From Toxorhynchites rutilus septentrionalis (Eukaryota > Arthropoda > Insecta > Diptera > Culicidae), in contig NC_073746.1 in the NCBI RefSeq assembly GCF_029784135.1, forward strand, positions 150,115,056 through 150,179,055: a stretch of 64,000 nucleotides of DNA. Reading direction: 5' to 3'. Position 1 is the stretch's first letter, and each line of letters starts with the position of its first letter. The notes beneath the pieces are model-generated. The model saw only the letters and a program-made list of their open reading frames with translations. It had not been told where the DNA came from and searched no databases. The position numbers and the translations under genes are program-made. Positions 1-11,330 of the stretch are shown piece by piece.

Positions 1-960
1 GTAACTTTTTTGGACAAGTGTCATTTTTCATATTCTAGAATATTGTTGAATGAAATGTATAAATTAATGCTAGCGACGTGGAATATTAATTGAATATAAT
101 GCATACGATCATTACCAGACTATTCTTATTTGATTTCAGTTCCTTTTGTAACTGGATTGAACGGATCCATATATTAACTATTCGTCGATATATTCGTCGT
201 AAGATTCATACGTTCAAAAGCAAAATATGAATGTTTGGCTTTCGTATAGTTATTCGCTAAATATAATGGTCATACATATACACACTTGTGAAAGAATTTA
301 ACTTGTGGAAGAATTGTAAACAGTAAACTATAAACTAATCAGTGGCTTATGGTAATTTTTAACAGAGCCAGTTTCTGGGATATTTTTTTTATAATGGACA
401 ATATCTACAAGAAAACAAGAAAAAGAAAAGGAAGTTCCTAGAAATCCTTTTATATAATCTTTTTATGCCCTATCTAAAAAACAACATTAATTCTTAGTTT
501 ATTAAGAATACATAGACAAAGAATATTTATATTCCAGAACCTTTATCATCTGATAATTATCTAGAATACGTTATACATTCTTCTCTTTGAATAAAAAACC
601 CAAAAAACATGCAACAACTGCATGAAATGTAAAAAATATGTTTGCTTCGAGCATGCAGTCATGCTATGTTCCGATTCTTACTCCAATGAAACCACAATCA
701 ATGAATACGTTTCTATGTTATTTTATAGCTCTTTATACTTCCATGAATTCAGTTGCTTACATTTAATTAATAACAGTGGAAATTTCGAATTTCGTTATTT
801 GTGTTGGAGTATCAAAAATTACTCTGTTTTGATGAGGCTGAATTAGATGACTATAAAAACATGATGAAGACGAAGAAAACATATTTTTTGAAGTTTTTTC
901 ATTCAATCATACCCTTTTCGGCAATAAAATGCCAATAATGCCTGAAAAATACACAATGGC
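1..960. other. AT-rich intergenic or repeat-derived DNA, no gene seen
   Basis: AT-rich sequence with no recognisable coding motif, tRNA-like box or clear terminal repeat. A short open frame near 622-846 has no family features and is probably chance. Confidence 0.4.
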
Positions 961-990
961 AACATTACACAGAAGTTTAATTTTCGGTCT

Positions 991-1048
991 GTGACACCGT
1001 GCGCGAGTATACGTGTTATGATTTTGCACGCGAGTACAGGAAGGTTAA
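991..1048. repeat. piggyBac-like MITE terminus (TTAA-ended)
   Basis: A ~55-bp block starting GACACCGTGCGCGAGTAT and ending ACAGGAAGG next to TTAA. It recurs at 26258-26313, where it ends ACAGGAGGG-TTAA. Read inwards from TTAA it begins CCC or CCT, as expected of piggyBac-type ends, and it contains a subterminal inverted pair CGCGAGTA/CGCGAGTA-like. Only this terminus is recognisable; a partner end was not found. Confidence 0.4.
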
Positions 1049-1319
1049 ATACTGCATAATACTGATATCAATTAACTTAACATGATATCGATAGCATCAC
1101 TATTATTCACAGCATGAGCTTCTGAAAAATGTCTGGATGTTAATACTCATAACCTTTATGCACTGTCAAGCTTAAAACAAATCGAAGATTATCTATAAAT
1201 TTGGTCCAATCACGTATTGAAACCATTGCAAACATATAAAAACCTAACTTTCTTGCCATTTACTGACGACGATTTACTGATTTCATGATTAAAATGAATT
1301 TAAATAGAAATTAATAAAA

Positions 1320-1534
1320 ATAATTTTGAATCTCGCTTTTAAGTGGGTAGAAATTCAAACATCAACATTTATTTTTCGTTACCACATTCACTTTTTCTTA
1401 CTAAGCGCACGTTCATAGGTCCAATCGCAGAACTGTTCATTGATAGATTTTCTAATCTACCCTTTGAAATTACCTTTTACTATAAAATTCCTAGTACTTC
1501 TATCAAAACTTGTCATTATAATATCAGATCAAGC
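1320..1534 (-). repeat. Helitron 3'-subterminal fragment, inverted
   Basis: The reverse complement of this stretch matches 13577-13710 closely (shared words include GAACAGTTCTGCGATTGGAC and GGGTAGATTAGAA). At 13743-13746 the same sequence runs into a Helitron-type CTAG-T end, so this is a rearranged copy of that subterminal region whose own terminus has been lost. Confidence 0.45.
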
Positions 1535-1536
1535 TA

Positions 1537-2069
1537 ACACTTCGGCTGAAAAGTTCATGAGGTTGACGTCTAGATGGCGCCTCTTGCAAAATTCTACTTG
1601 ACTATCACAAAGCACCATCTTTCAAGGGATACGTGTCAAAATTTGACAGCAATCGGACGATTGGTTCGTGAGTTACAGCATTGAGAGTGAAGCAACTTTT
1701 GTTATTGTAAAAAAAATGGAAAAATCACAAATCAATGGAAACGGTGGCAAAATTGCATGAATTGGGTTTCGAATTGCTTCCGCATCCACCGTATTCTCCA
1801 GATCTGGACCCCAGCGACTATTTTCTGTTCGCAGACCTGGAGAGAACGCTCGCTGGCAATAAATTTAAGACCGATGACGAAGTGATTACCGAAACTGTGG
1901 CCTATTTTGGAAAAACAGAAAGAGTACTATATAAATGGTATCGAAAAGTTGCAAGATCGCTATAATCGCTGTATCGCCCTCGGAGCCAATTATGTTGAAT
2001 AATACAATTGAATTTTACAAAAAAAAAGAGTTTTACTGTGTTACCTTTTAAACTTTTCAGTCGAACTGT
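1537..2069 (+). mobile_element. Internally deleted mariner element (533 bp)
   Basis: TA dinucleotides at 1535-1536 and 2070-2071 flank inverted ends ACACTTCGGCTGAAAAGTT and ACAGTTCGACTGAAAAGTT. The length is well below the ~1.3 kb of full mariners. It keeps only the 3' part of a transposase frame, so it is a non-autonomous deletion derivative. Confidence 0.8.
1735..1965 (+). pseudogene. Mariner transposase C-terminal remnant
   Basis: A 76-residue open frame contains the mariner C-terminal signature HPPYSPDLDPSDYFLF. The Asp of PSDY is the third catalytic residue of the DD34D triad. The helix-turn-helix region, the first two catalytic Asp residues and the native start are absent because of the internal deletion, and the apparent start is simply the first ATG after the junction. 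In intact relatives this enzyme cuts and pastes the element at TA. This fragment cannot be catalytic. Confidence 0.75.
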
Positions 2070-2394
2070 TAAGCTAAACGAATTTTTATAACTTGTCCAA
2101 AGTTTATACAGTTTTCTTTTTTAGTTTGTTTAGTTTATTTATTCATTTATTTAGGCTAAACGTCTTTAAACCATGGCCTGATTCACAATAATTAATTCGA
2201 TTTGTGATTATCTCTCTTCAATTCCGCGGGTATCACGTGCTCCCCATGTCCTACTCTGCTTGATTTATCACCTTGCGCACTGCACTCATCGTCGTCTCGT
2301 ACTCGCCGGACTTCTGATGGACCGGTGTTCTTGAATAGTTGTCCGGTATTCTTGCAACAGATCCTGCTTAGTATTTCCTTCCAGCTTTGGTCAT

Positions 2395-3240
2395 TTTAAG
2401 GATGCTGGGTTCACGGAGATTTTCATGAGCTCGTCGTTCGTTCTTCGCCTCCTGCACATCACCAAAGATGGTTCTTAAAACACGTCACTCAAAGACTCCG
2501 AGTGCTCGCAGGTCCTTCTCAAGTATTGTCCAAGTCTGATTCCTGTACAGAACAATCGGTGTTATGAGCGTTCTGAACAGGGAGGCGATCTGGCATAGTG
2601 GTAACATCCATACCTCTCACGCTGAAGATCACGAGTTCAATTTTCACTCCCGACATTCTTCCAAAAATGGTAGTAAAAGTGACGAACCAGCCAAAAGTGT
2701 TGAAAGTCACTATAATACAGATAAAACAACAACAGAGAATATTTCGTATATTTTGCTGTTCGACCTCAAGTGTTTGTGGAGACCATATCAAGCACGATTG
2801 GCACGATTGTCGGACGTTATAATTCAGCCAAGGTAGACAAACTGGTCCATTATAAAGACCACATTGCCGTCGATAGCTACACTACTGCTTAATCAGACAT
2901 TGTCGAGCTCGAATCCCGAAGCCAGCATGTATTTGGTTTTGTACACATTAATTCTCAGTCCAACTATTTCTGATTCGTGCTTACGTCTGGTCTAATGTTC
3001 AGCTACCGTCTGAAATGTAAAAATAAGCGAAGCAGTACCGATCACTTGTTTTTGGGGTTGTGTTTGATTTGGTGACCTCCAAGTGGAGAAATGTGTGCTA
3101 GAAGAAGGTACTACGTATAGTCATATTCTTGGAGGCAGCGAGATCGATGAGTCGATGAGAAACCTTCTTTCACGATAAATTTTCCGACCAGAACGGGAAT
3201 AGATTTTCTCAATAGAACATGCGGAGCTCCTTTCTTTGTA
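2395..3240 (-). pseudogene. Non-LTR retrotransposon endonuclease/RT remnant, copy 1
   Basis: Read on the minus strand this gives pieces of a jockey/RTE-type polyprotein. First comes an apurinic-type endonuclease segment resembling the family motif 'AASKNMTIRSTFF...TNQIDH' (about 3010-3240). A direct jump then leads to the late reverse-transcriptase and connection region, with words such as VYKTKYML, QFVYLG and YRTLI (about 2750-3000 and 2395-2580). The core RT catalytic region is missing, several frames are broken, and a SINE interrupts the RT part. It is a dead fragment. The exact clade cannot be fixed by eye. Confidence 0.65.
2580..2740 (+). mobile_element. tRNA-derived SINE (type 2), copy 1
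   Basis: The head looks like a tRNA promoter: an A-box-like TGGCATAGTGG near 2590 and a B-box-like GAGTTCAATTTT near 2634. The body then matches the SINE at 23192-23344 (shared word GTGACGAACCAGCC) and ends in an ATA/ACA-rich tail. It lies in the middle of the antisense RT remnant, so it was inserted there before the tandem duplication. Confidence 0.65.
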
Positions 3241-3435
3241 AGTGCCTCGCTAGCAGCTTCAATTCCGCGGGTATCACGTGCTCCCCATGTCCTACTCTGC
3301 TTGATTTATCACCTTGCGCACTGCACTCATCGTCGTCTCGTACTCGCCGGACTTCTGATGGACCGGTGTTCTTGAATAGTTGTCCGGTATTCTTGCAACA
3401 GATCCTGCTTAGTATTTCCTTCCAGCTTTGGTCAT

Positions 3436-4280
3436 TTTAAGGATGCTGGGTTCACGGAGATTTTCATGAGCTCGTCGTTCGTTCTTCGCCTCCTGCACAT
3501 CACCAAAGATGGTTCTTAAAACACGTCACTCAAAGACTCCGAGTGCTCGCAGGTCCTTCTCAAGTATTGTCCAAGTCTGATTCCTGTACAGAACAATCGG
3601 TGTTATGAGCGTTCTGAACAGGGAGGCGATCTGGCATAGTGGTAACATCCATACCTCTCACGCTGAAGATCACGAGTTCAATTTTCACTCCCGACATTCT
3701 TCCAAAAATGGTAGTAAAAGTGACGAACCAGCCAAAAGTGTTGAAAGTCACTATAATACAGATAAAACAACAACAGAGAATATTTCGTATATTTTGCTGT
3801 TCGACCTCAAGTGTTTGTGGAGACCATATCAAGCACGATTGGCACGATTGTCGGACGTTATAATTCAGCCAAGGTAGACAAACTGGTCCATTATAAAGAC
3901 CACATTGCCGTCGATAGCTACACTACTGCTTAATCAGACATTGTCGAGCTCGAATCCCGAAGCCAGCATGTATTTGGTTTTGTACACATTAATTCTCAGT
4001 CCAACTATTTCTGATTCGTGCTTACGTCTGGTCTAATGTTCAGCTACCGTCTGAAATGTAAAAATAAGCGAAGCAGTACCGATCACTTGTTTTTGGGGTT
4101 GTGTTTGATTTGGTGACCTCCAAGTGGAGAAATGTGTGCTAGAAGAAGGTACTACGTATAGTCATATTCTTGGAGGCAGCGAGATCGATGAGTCGATGAG
4201 AAACCTTCTTTCACGATAAATTTTCCGACCAGAACGGGAATAGATTTTCTCAATAGAACATGCGGAGCTCCTTTCTTTGT
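3436..4280 (-). pseudogene. Non-LTR retrotransposon endonuclease/RT remnant, copy 2
   Basis: Second unit of the tandem duplication, with the same antisense endonuclease and late-RT pieces, the same breaks and the same SINE as copy 1. The endonuclease-side open frame reads further (to about 4340) because the unit ends at 4299 and is followed by unrelated sequence. Confidence 0.6.
3621..3781 (+). mobile_element. tRNA-derived SINE (type 2), copy 2
   Basis: The same SINE as at 2580, carried along in the second unit of the 1,041-bp duplication. It is not an independent insertion. Confidence 0.6.
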
Positions 4281-4619
4281 AAGTGCCTCGCTAGCAGCTA
4301 GGCCACTGGTTAGATTAATTTTTATCTCGAAATTTAACATTTGATCCTAGTACAACGTACATATTGTCGAAACGCTCGAGAATAACACAAAGTTGGGATA
4401 AAAATTAGAGTTTTTTTTACACCGTTATCAAAAAATTTTCCCAAATATGCCTCGAATCGATTAAATAACAGTTTATCTAATCATTTTAAAATTATAGGCA
4501 CTATGATTTTCTCATCGGTAAAGATAAACTTTTGTATCCAAAAAACTTTTGCCATTTCCATCTTAACGACTTTTCTGTCGGAAAACGATGGAAAACGAAC
4601 CTTCGTCGCTTTCAGTTGT

Positions 4620-4833
4620 GATATCGTTCCGGCATCACGGGACGTTATACCTCGATACTATGCAGAAGTAAACAAAAAGGAATCTCAATAATATTGAGGA
4701 AATATCATATGAAACATTAAATCGTTATCGATATCGTTCCGGCATCACGGGACGTTATACCTCGATACTATGCAGAAGTAAACAAAAAGGAATCACAATA
4801 ATATTGAGGAAATATCATAGAAAACATTAAATT
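4620..4833. repeat. ~104-bp direct repeat pair, 110-bp offset
   Basis: The block starting ATATCGTTCCGGCATCACGG occurs at 4621 and again at 4731. Each copy runs about 104 bp to GAAACATTAAAT or a close variant, with two or three differences. A 6-bp remnant separates the copies. This is a local tandem duplication in non-coding DNA. Confidence 0.8.
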
Positions 4834-5343
4834 CAATGAAAATCCGATACACTATCGCATCTGTCATCGGAACAGTTTCAAGTGTGGTCACTTTTTCTTA
4901 GTTTTTGAAGAAATAATAACGCACAATATTTAAAAGTATAAAAACGTCGAAATGTGTACGTCGAACAAATCCAGAATTTTTTGAAATTAGGTATTATTAC
5001 ATAACAATTAGGCGATATATTATTCCTGTTATTTTTTTTATGTTGTGATCGGATTACAGAATTCAACATCGTGATAATTTCAAATCCGGTCGGATTCCGG
5101 AATAGTGATGATTATGTCTTTGTTAATGTTGTTTGAAAACTGAAATATTTTACAATCGTAATTTAAAGTCGATCTAAAATATGGATGCTGCCTAATCTGT
5201 TACTAACTATTGGCCGAAAATATCGTTAAAAAAGTAGTGCATTTGTCTCAGTGTCATTCGCCGCTTCTTTCATCAGTGTCACTTGTTTGCTTTTGTTCTT
5301 AGTAATCAACGGAGACTTTTGTCTCGAGTCATTCACTTCCTTT

Positions 5344-6395
5344 TTGACGTAGGACTACGTCTTTCATTTCTATGCTGGGGTGTAAGTTCAAACTTTCGAA
5401 AACGAAAGCGTTACGCCGGAGAACGAGATTTTGAGCATTAATAGTTCCAAAACAACTAAACGAAATAGTATGTTAAACATTTCATTCGAAAGATAAAATG
5501 TTTACGCGTTATATGCTTGTTACTTTTTGATCTAAAAATTTGTTTCAATAGCCCTAAAATTGCTTTCAAAACAGGCTATTGAAATCACACCAATCGGTAT
5601 ATAATCGAGTGCCGCTCGGAAATCCACTCAGTTATAATTGCGCAACAATTGAGGTACGATCGCTGGAATGGATGGATGTTTCCCTAACACAGACTTCAAA
5701 ACCATGGAGCCAGAGGAAACCGGTATTGCAAAATAGATGTGAGCAGTAGATACTTTTATACTCGCTTGCGTGTCTGGAAATGGGAATGTTTCCCTAGCAC
5801 AGACTTCGATACCATGGAGCCTGAGGGAAATCAACATTGCAAAACAGTTTCAAGCTGCGGGTACTTTTGTACTCGCTTGCGTTTCTGGAAATCGAAATGC
5901 TTCCCTAACACAGACTTCAAAATCATGGAGCCAGGGGAAATTGGTATAGCAAATTAGATGCAAGCAACGGGTATTTTGTATTCGTTTGCATTTTTGCAAA
6001 TTGGAATGTTTCCTTAACACAGACATATTGGTTTACGAATGCTGCAATCGATCGTCGTTATTGGGAAGTTTGAATTGTTGGGAAGGTGGTCTTATTTTCG
6101 CTGTGTAATTCCGAGGAGGAATCCATTCCTTCTCAAGCGTTAATAATCCTGCTCCGGATCAACGATGATTCCAATTGTCGGGGCTTGGGGAGTGGGTACT
6201 ATTTGTGCTGGGTATTTCCGAGGAGGAATCGATTCCCCCTTTGAACGTTAAAAATTGTTCTCCGGCTAAACGAAGTGGTATGATAATCACTTTATTCGAA
6301 AGATGAAATATTTAAGATATATACTTGTTACTTATTGATTGTCATTGAAGTCAACGTTAGTCCTACGTCCACCTTGCGGTTATACCAAAGATATA
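5344..6395. mobile_element. Non-coding repeat element of the ACGTAG-palindrome family (variant)
   Basis: The left end carries GACGTAGGACTACGTCTTTC, a variant of the GACGTAG-AA-CTACGTC palindrome seen at 14.7, 15.8, 54.8, 54.9 and 58.9 kb. A ~90-bp direct repeat (5447-5530 and 6250-6342, sharing CGAAAGATRAAAT) brackets the interior, and the right end has GTCCTACGTC. A TATA-like TATATAATCGAG with a downstream CTCAGTT lies near 5598-5635. No coding frame with family features is visible. Confidence 0.45.
5675..6035. repeat. Tandem repeat, ~110-bp unit, four units
   Basis: The word TTCCCTAACACAGACTTC or a close variant starts near 5680, 5790, 5901 and 6010, a period of 109-111 bp. Units also share CATGGAGCC and CTCGCTTGCGT. 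They are diverged (about 75-85 % alike by eye), so this is an old minisatellite inside the surrounding element. Confidence 0.8.
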
Positions 6396-8218
6396 ACCCA
6401 CTTCTAGTTTTTTGAACTTTTCCAAGCAGAAAGTCCACTCCATATTCTGAAGAACTTCCAGCGGTTTGAATACATATTGTCACTAGAAGACATTACTTCA
6501 TTTGCGCTCGAGAATTCGAATGACATATTATTCTGGGCCTAGTTACCTAGATCAACCTAGATCTTTCAAATAACCACTTCACAAATCGAAGGTTTTCCGG
6601 TTACATATCTTTTCAATAATTAGTTTTATGGATATGGTTTGAGTTACAACCAAAACTTCGAAGCTGAAATAAACAAATTGAGTTATCACGGTTCCGTTTT
6701 TGTGGAAGAACTGAGGCTATATTCAGTCTATCGACGGTTTATCAAGCCAATTATAATTTTGAAACTTTTAAAATTCAGTTCGCAGTTGCACAATACATTC
6801 TTTGCTCACATTTATTGAAATAAGCCTCAAAGCCTCAAGGTAAATTTAATGAAATGCACTATATAACAATATAATATTAAAATAAACATTGAATAAGCTA
6901 TCAAACTTTGTTCAAAAGTAAGTTATGAATTTTAGTTTCCCCCGGTATTGTGAAGACATTTTTTCTTACCCTGTGAAGATGTTTGAAAAAATCACCTTTT
7001 GTGAATAAATGTTTCGTAGAAAACGACTCAGTAAAATCGGTGTGCCAACGGATATGTGAAATATTTCAAAATAAACTTTCACATCGGAAGCTCAAATCGG
7101 AAATATTGCGACTGCTCAACGAAATATGCATCGGGTAGCAAGATTTGAATGTTTTCAATTCTGCTGAATGAAAGCACTAAACTGTTATCAAGGATACCGG
7201 TTCCTTTTAGTAAAAAATATGCTTCAACAACATATTATTAAATACATTCTGATTAATTGCTTTAATGATTTTGAAGCTTATATGATCATCTGCCAATGAG
7301 TTTACGCTATCCGAAAGCGCATGTTACGTGCTTATGTTAGTGATATAATTTGTGAAACTATCCTCATTTTTGTTTTGATGCACCAATCGTACCTGGCATT
7401 CATCGTATCCTTCTTCTGAATGTTTGTATCTTTTTCTTTATTTTTGCGTAAATCCGATTTGCGTGTCCTCTGTTGCAACATGTTTTTGGTGTTGAACTTT
7501 TTGCGCTTCCCGTTTTGCTTCAAACACACCTAGTATTTAAATTTCGCAAGAAAAAAACATCGAGTGGACATACCTGAGAGAGGTAGCATTACAAAAAGAG
7601 AGAATGTAGAAAACTAAATTTACCTCTGAAAATTCCTTTCTCTTCTTCAGTTAAATGGTTATAGACGTGTAAGGAACTGTATTTTTATATATTGCCGTAT
7701 TTAAGTGTTGTTTTTGTTTTCCGGCTGTTCTCATACACATTTACTCCAATATTTGCAGATTATATGTTATTTTTCGTACAATGTTTCGTACAATGAATGT
7801 CTTTCAATATGTTTGATGTCCTGCTTCTGCCGTTTCACTGCTAAAGGTGATTAGACGGAAAATACCAGAGTAATTAGATTTTGAAATGATGCTTTGTTTT
7901 TTGAGAATATATCGCATTCCATCGAAAATTAAACACAATATACTTTCAAAATTGTACGTTGTATCGAATTGTACGTTATATCGAAGCATAATAAAGTACT
8001 CACAAACGTAGTCTATAATACATTATTGTGTTGCTGTTTTAGTAAAGTCAATGAATAACTTCAATCAGAAGACGAAGCCAGCCTTTCTCATGATGTTTCC
8101 CTTCGTACTGTTGATTAAAGCATGATTCATTTAGAATCCGGAATTACAAAACCAGCTGTATTTCGGGATTGATTGAAGGTACAAAACTTGTTTTAGCATC
8201 ACAATACAAATAATTCAT

Positions 8219-8220
<2 letters not shown>
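6396..8220. other. AT-rich DNA without recognised features
   Basis: About 1.8 kb of AT-rich sequence. Small open frames on both strands (for example 7332-7529 minus, Lys-rich) show no domain, signal peptide or splice context that would support a gene. No terminal repeat pair was recognised. Confidence 0.4.

Positions 8221-8223
<3 letters not shown>

Positions 8224-8271
<48 letters not shown>
8224..8271. repeat. (TA)n microsatellite
   Basis: About 24 uninterrupted TA dinucleotides end in TATAAATAAG, 75 bp upstream of the small secreted-peptide gene. The 3' edge could double as a TATA box for that gene. Confidence 0.95.
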
Positions 8272-8276
<5 letters not shown>

Positions 8277-8345
8277 GTGCTACAGGCAATTGAGAATCAC
8301 AGTTTACCTGAGTCTGCGCTAATATACAGAACACTTCCACACATA

Positions 8346-8835
8346 ATGATGAAATTTACCGTATTCCTACTGTTCGCAATGATAATTGCTACTGTTACCT
8401 GTTATCCGGGAGGTTAGTATAATTTGACGTTAAAGTGATGAATTTGTTCAAATTATGTGTGCTCTAGGACTGTGCGGCTTCAACGAGATTGCTACATGTG
8501 GAAGGCTCTGGTCTAGATCGTGCGGGTGTTCCTGTGCTCCAGGATACATACGAAGTGTGGTGGGAGTATGCGAATCTAGTACCCTCATACACGAGACGCG
8601 CTATGGATATTCTGGGTGGATTGGCGGGTACGGATATCCTGGCTGGGGATACGGTGGCGGCTACCCATATGCTGGAATTGGTCTGATTAAAATAGTAGAG
8701 AATCCGCACAATTTTCATTTTCACGCCGAAGCAGTTATGTATTCTGAAATTTTGAATAAATGCTTGCGTAGTAATGAATATGTTCTTAAATTTTTACTTT
8801 TTCGAATTCGAATATTCTTAGTTCTATGGCGATAA
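8346..8835 (+). CDS. Small secreted Cys-rich (TIL-like) peptide, two exons
   Basis: Exon 1 (8346-8412) encodes a signal peptide: MMKFTVFLLFAMIIATVTC, charged then hydrophobic, with cleavage likely after the Cys or in the following YPGG. A 55-bp intron (8413-8467) begins GTTAGT and ends CTCTAG. Exon 2 starts at 8468 and keeps frame, giving about 144 residues. The mature N-terminus has six Cys and a segment CSCAPGYIRSVVGVCE that matches the end of trypsin-inhibitor-like (TIL) domains, followed by a Gly/Tyr/Trp-rich stretch (GYGYPGWGYGGGYPYAG). TIL proteins usually have ten Cys, so this is at best a reduced TIL fold. A secreted protease inhibitor or cuticle/defence role is inference. AATAAA at about 8754 falls before the stop at 8833-8835, so the last ~40 codons may be read-through after a frameshift and the true 3' end is uncertain. 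Confidence 0.65.
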
Positions 8836-10110
8836 TTTAGTTACCCTTAATGTCACCCCGCTGCCAATCGGTTCGTGTATTCATAATGCTGATTTCGTTT
8901 CATAACATAGTTCCAGGAATAAACAGAAATTATTGTTGATTGATAAAACGTTGCGGTATGAACATTTCTCTTTGTCCGTTTACTTATCCTAGAAATCGCA
9001 TCTATTTCTTCGCACACTAGCAAGTGCAAGTTACTACGATGGGCACAATTTTAACAATATGCCGGCGTTATAGAGGTGTCAGTTTATTCATGATGAAAAG
9101 GAAAAATTCAATTGAACACAAAACAAGTGAGAGCTGGCAAAATGGCGCACATATCAAAAAATGCTGCTAACTTCATCATTAAAGTACTATTAAGGAACAG
9201 TAATCACATTGTCATAACTAACTTTGTAGTGTGCCAGATTGCAGAATCGATTATAGATATCACCCTTTTAGAATCGTTTATTTATCAGTTTTATTTACTT
9301 ACCATCTAAGACTAAGAACTTTATAATTACTAAAGAATACGAGTTTGATTGGTCGGGGCTAGGATTTAGGAATAGGATGGAGCAAGACAACACCAAACAA
9401 TGTCTCGGTTGTTGTCTTGAGGAAGTTGATTTTTTGTTGGCACTTTAGTTTCAGACGCACAATATGTCCTCTTTGAGTGCATTTAGAGTCGAAAAACCTT
9501 TACATAAAAGTAATACAATAAGCGAAGGCGGATATAGTTTATTTGAGAAACTACCGAACATTCAAGAACAAAATCCATATTTTTCCGACTGCAAAGTCAG
9601 ATGCAATTGTTATGAGTTGGTTCAGTCCATATTTATGCAGTTTATCTGATAATATTTCAATCGAAACAGAATCGAATGTCCCTCTGATATCACGAAAGAT
9701 TGAAGTTATTTTGATTTGAAACGAAATCAACGCCAGCCTCTCCGTGTAATTGCTTCCTCTGAACCCAAACTTCGTACATGAGAGCAAAATGTTCGTTTCT
9801 ACTCATTTGTCTGAAAGCGATGTGTCACGAATGACATTTTGTGCTGGCAAACTTTGGTTCCAGTCTCACATTTTTAGCCCTTTCCAAAGAGTATTCAAAC
9901 TGAACTGCCTCGTTAGACCATTGATGTTTTCTCGTCAATACCCACGATACTTTGCTTTAGTCAAGCTTTTACAGGGTATAACGGGAATTATTGCATGTTT
10001 GTGAAAATGTACGCCAAAGAAGTGATTACGTTTGCTGCTCGAACAGAAGACGCCGCAGAAGATTGCCAAGGTTGCAGGATGTCGCTTGGCCACAGTTTAC
10101 CGCATCAAAA
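8836..10110. other. AT-rich DNA, no gene supported
   Basis: No convincing exon was found. Around 10053-10115 one frame reads PQKIAKVAGCRLATVYRIKK, which resembles a transposase helix-turn-helix, but it is isolated, short and flanked by unrelated AT-rich repeat. It may be a transposase scrap. Confidence 0.35.
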
Positions 10111-10114
10111 AGGC

Positions 10115-10400
10115 TCTACAGTTTACATGGTTTCGGGACCAAATTTTTACATATTTTTTCATGAAAGCTGAGGTTTTTTTTCACATAGGATATCAGTGAA
10201 ATGTGATTTTGATCGTTTTTGAGCTATGATTTTTAAAAATTAACCGATAGTCCGAAAAATCATTTTTTTCTCTTTTGTCCATTAATGACTTTTTTTTCAA
10301 GAAAGAAGAAATTAAAAAAAATATCAAAAATTAGGCGCCCTTGGTCCCGAAACCGTGAAAACTATAAAAAAAACAAATACAATCAATAATTACGACAACT
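10115..10400. repeat. AT-rich repeat family A fragment
   Basis: Contains TTTCGGGACC at the left and GGTCCCGAAACCGTGAAAAC at the right in inverted orientation, plus words such as GAAAGCTGAGG and AACCGATAG. The same words recur at 25.5-26.3, 27.0-27.7 and 45.9-47.2 kb. It is a non-coding foldback-type repeat; the function and superfamily are not known to me. Confidence 0.6.
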
Positions 10401-10869
10401 TGGCAAAATGTAAGCCACCAAAAAGTACGCTACGTAAGCCGATTCTGTTGCTTCCGTTTGAAAAATGAGGAAAAATTATATTTTATATTTCTATATTTTG
10501 ATTTTTTTATATTTTGTATGAAACGACTCAAGTAACATTTTGAGAGTAGAAAATTTAAAAGTTAGCAGTTTTAAGTTGTTGTTATTAATTTTATCCAATA
10601 AATTCATTATAAACTTGATTGTTTCTATAAATTAAATTGAACTCTCTAAACGCTCTATAATTTGTTCTTCGACATCTAACTCGTATGTTTTCTAATTCCG
10701 CTGTAATATAATTTGAACAATTCCTGATGAGCTTTCAACTAGAATCTTCAAAATCCTCCATTGTATGTATAATAACCATTTAACTTTCACCTTAACTTTG
10801 AATTATTGCTTTTTTTCTTGAAAAAAGTCATATTTGAAATATCAAAAAGTCCAAAAAGTTAAATTTTTA

Positions 10870-11330
10870 CCCAAAAAAGATAACAATAACAATAAATCTC
10901 GACGTTTCATGTAATTCTAAGACATTTGGCAGCAAAAAAAAATTGTTTGAAAACCCCGACTTTCTCTATTCCCCCTTGGGTCATTTTTCGATTTTCAGGA
11001 ATTTGAATATTGAGACCAGCGACAATATTAAATGAAATCCGAATGAGCTAATATTTTGCATAGGGTATTTTATCGTGGAAATCAACATTTCGCAGGGAGT
11101 CCCGTATGAAAAATCGATATGACGATTTTCATTGGCACCCTAAACCATACATTTTGCCTCGTATTCCGAAAAAAACGACTAAGAGTGTCGATTTTTGGCA
11201 AATTTTTTTTTTCGAGATGACACTAGCTCTCGACGTTTCATGCAATTTGAAGACATTTGGCATAATTTTTTTTTTTGAAAACCCCGATTTCCCCCTGATT
11301 GGAGGTTTTAAGGTGCAATAAATGTTTTTA
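10870..11330. repeat. hAT-like foldback MITE family B, fragment
   Basis: Carries family B internal words (CTCGACGTTTCATG, AGACATTTGGCA, CGAGATGACACTAGC) found in the complete copies at 19499-20157, 22426-23051 and 45258-45868. Outer termini and TSD are not preserved here. Confidence 0.65.

Larger units (their letters stand above)
2218..4299. repeat. Two-copy 1,041-bp tandem duplication
   Basis: Units 2218-3258 and 3259-4299 look identical throughout, including an identical 90-codon open frame at the same offset. The junction reads GCTAGCAGCTTCAATTCC, joining the unit end to the unit start with 2-bp overlap. The unit consists of an antisense non-LTR retrotransposon fragment interrupted by a SINE. 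Perfect identity means either a very recent duplication or an assembly artefact. Confidence 0.85.

Noticed and set aside
2519..2836. Identical 90-codon frames on both strands in the tandem duplication
   Set aside because: They span a SINE and its flanks. The true content is antisense retrotransposon plus SINE.
10053..10115. Helix-turn-helix-like peptide QKIAKVAGCRLATVYRIKK
   Set aside because: Only about 22 codons with no element ends; too little to call a transposase.
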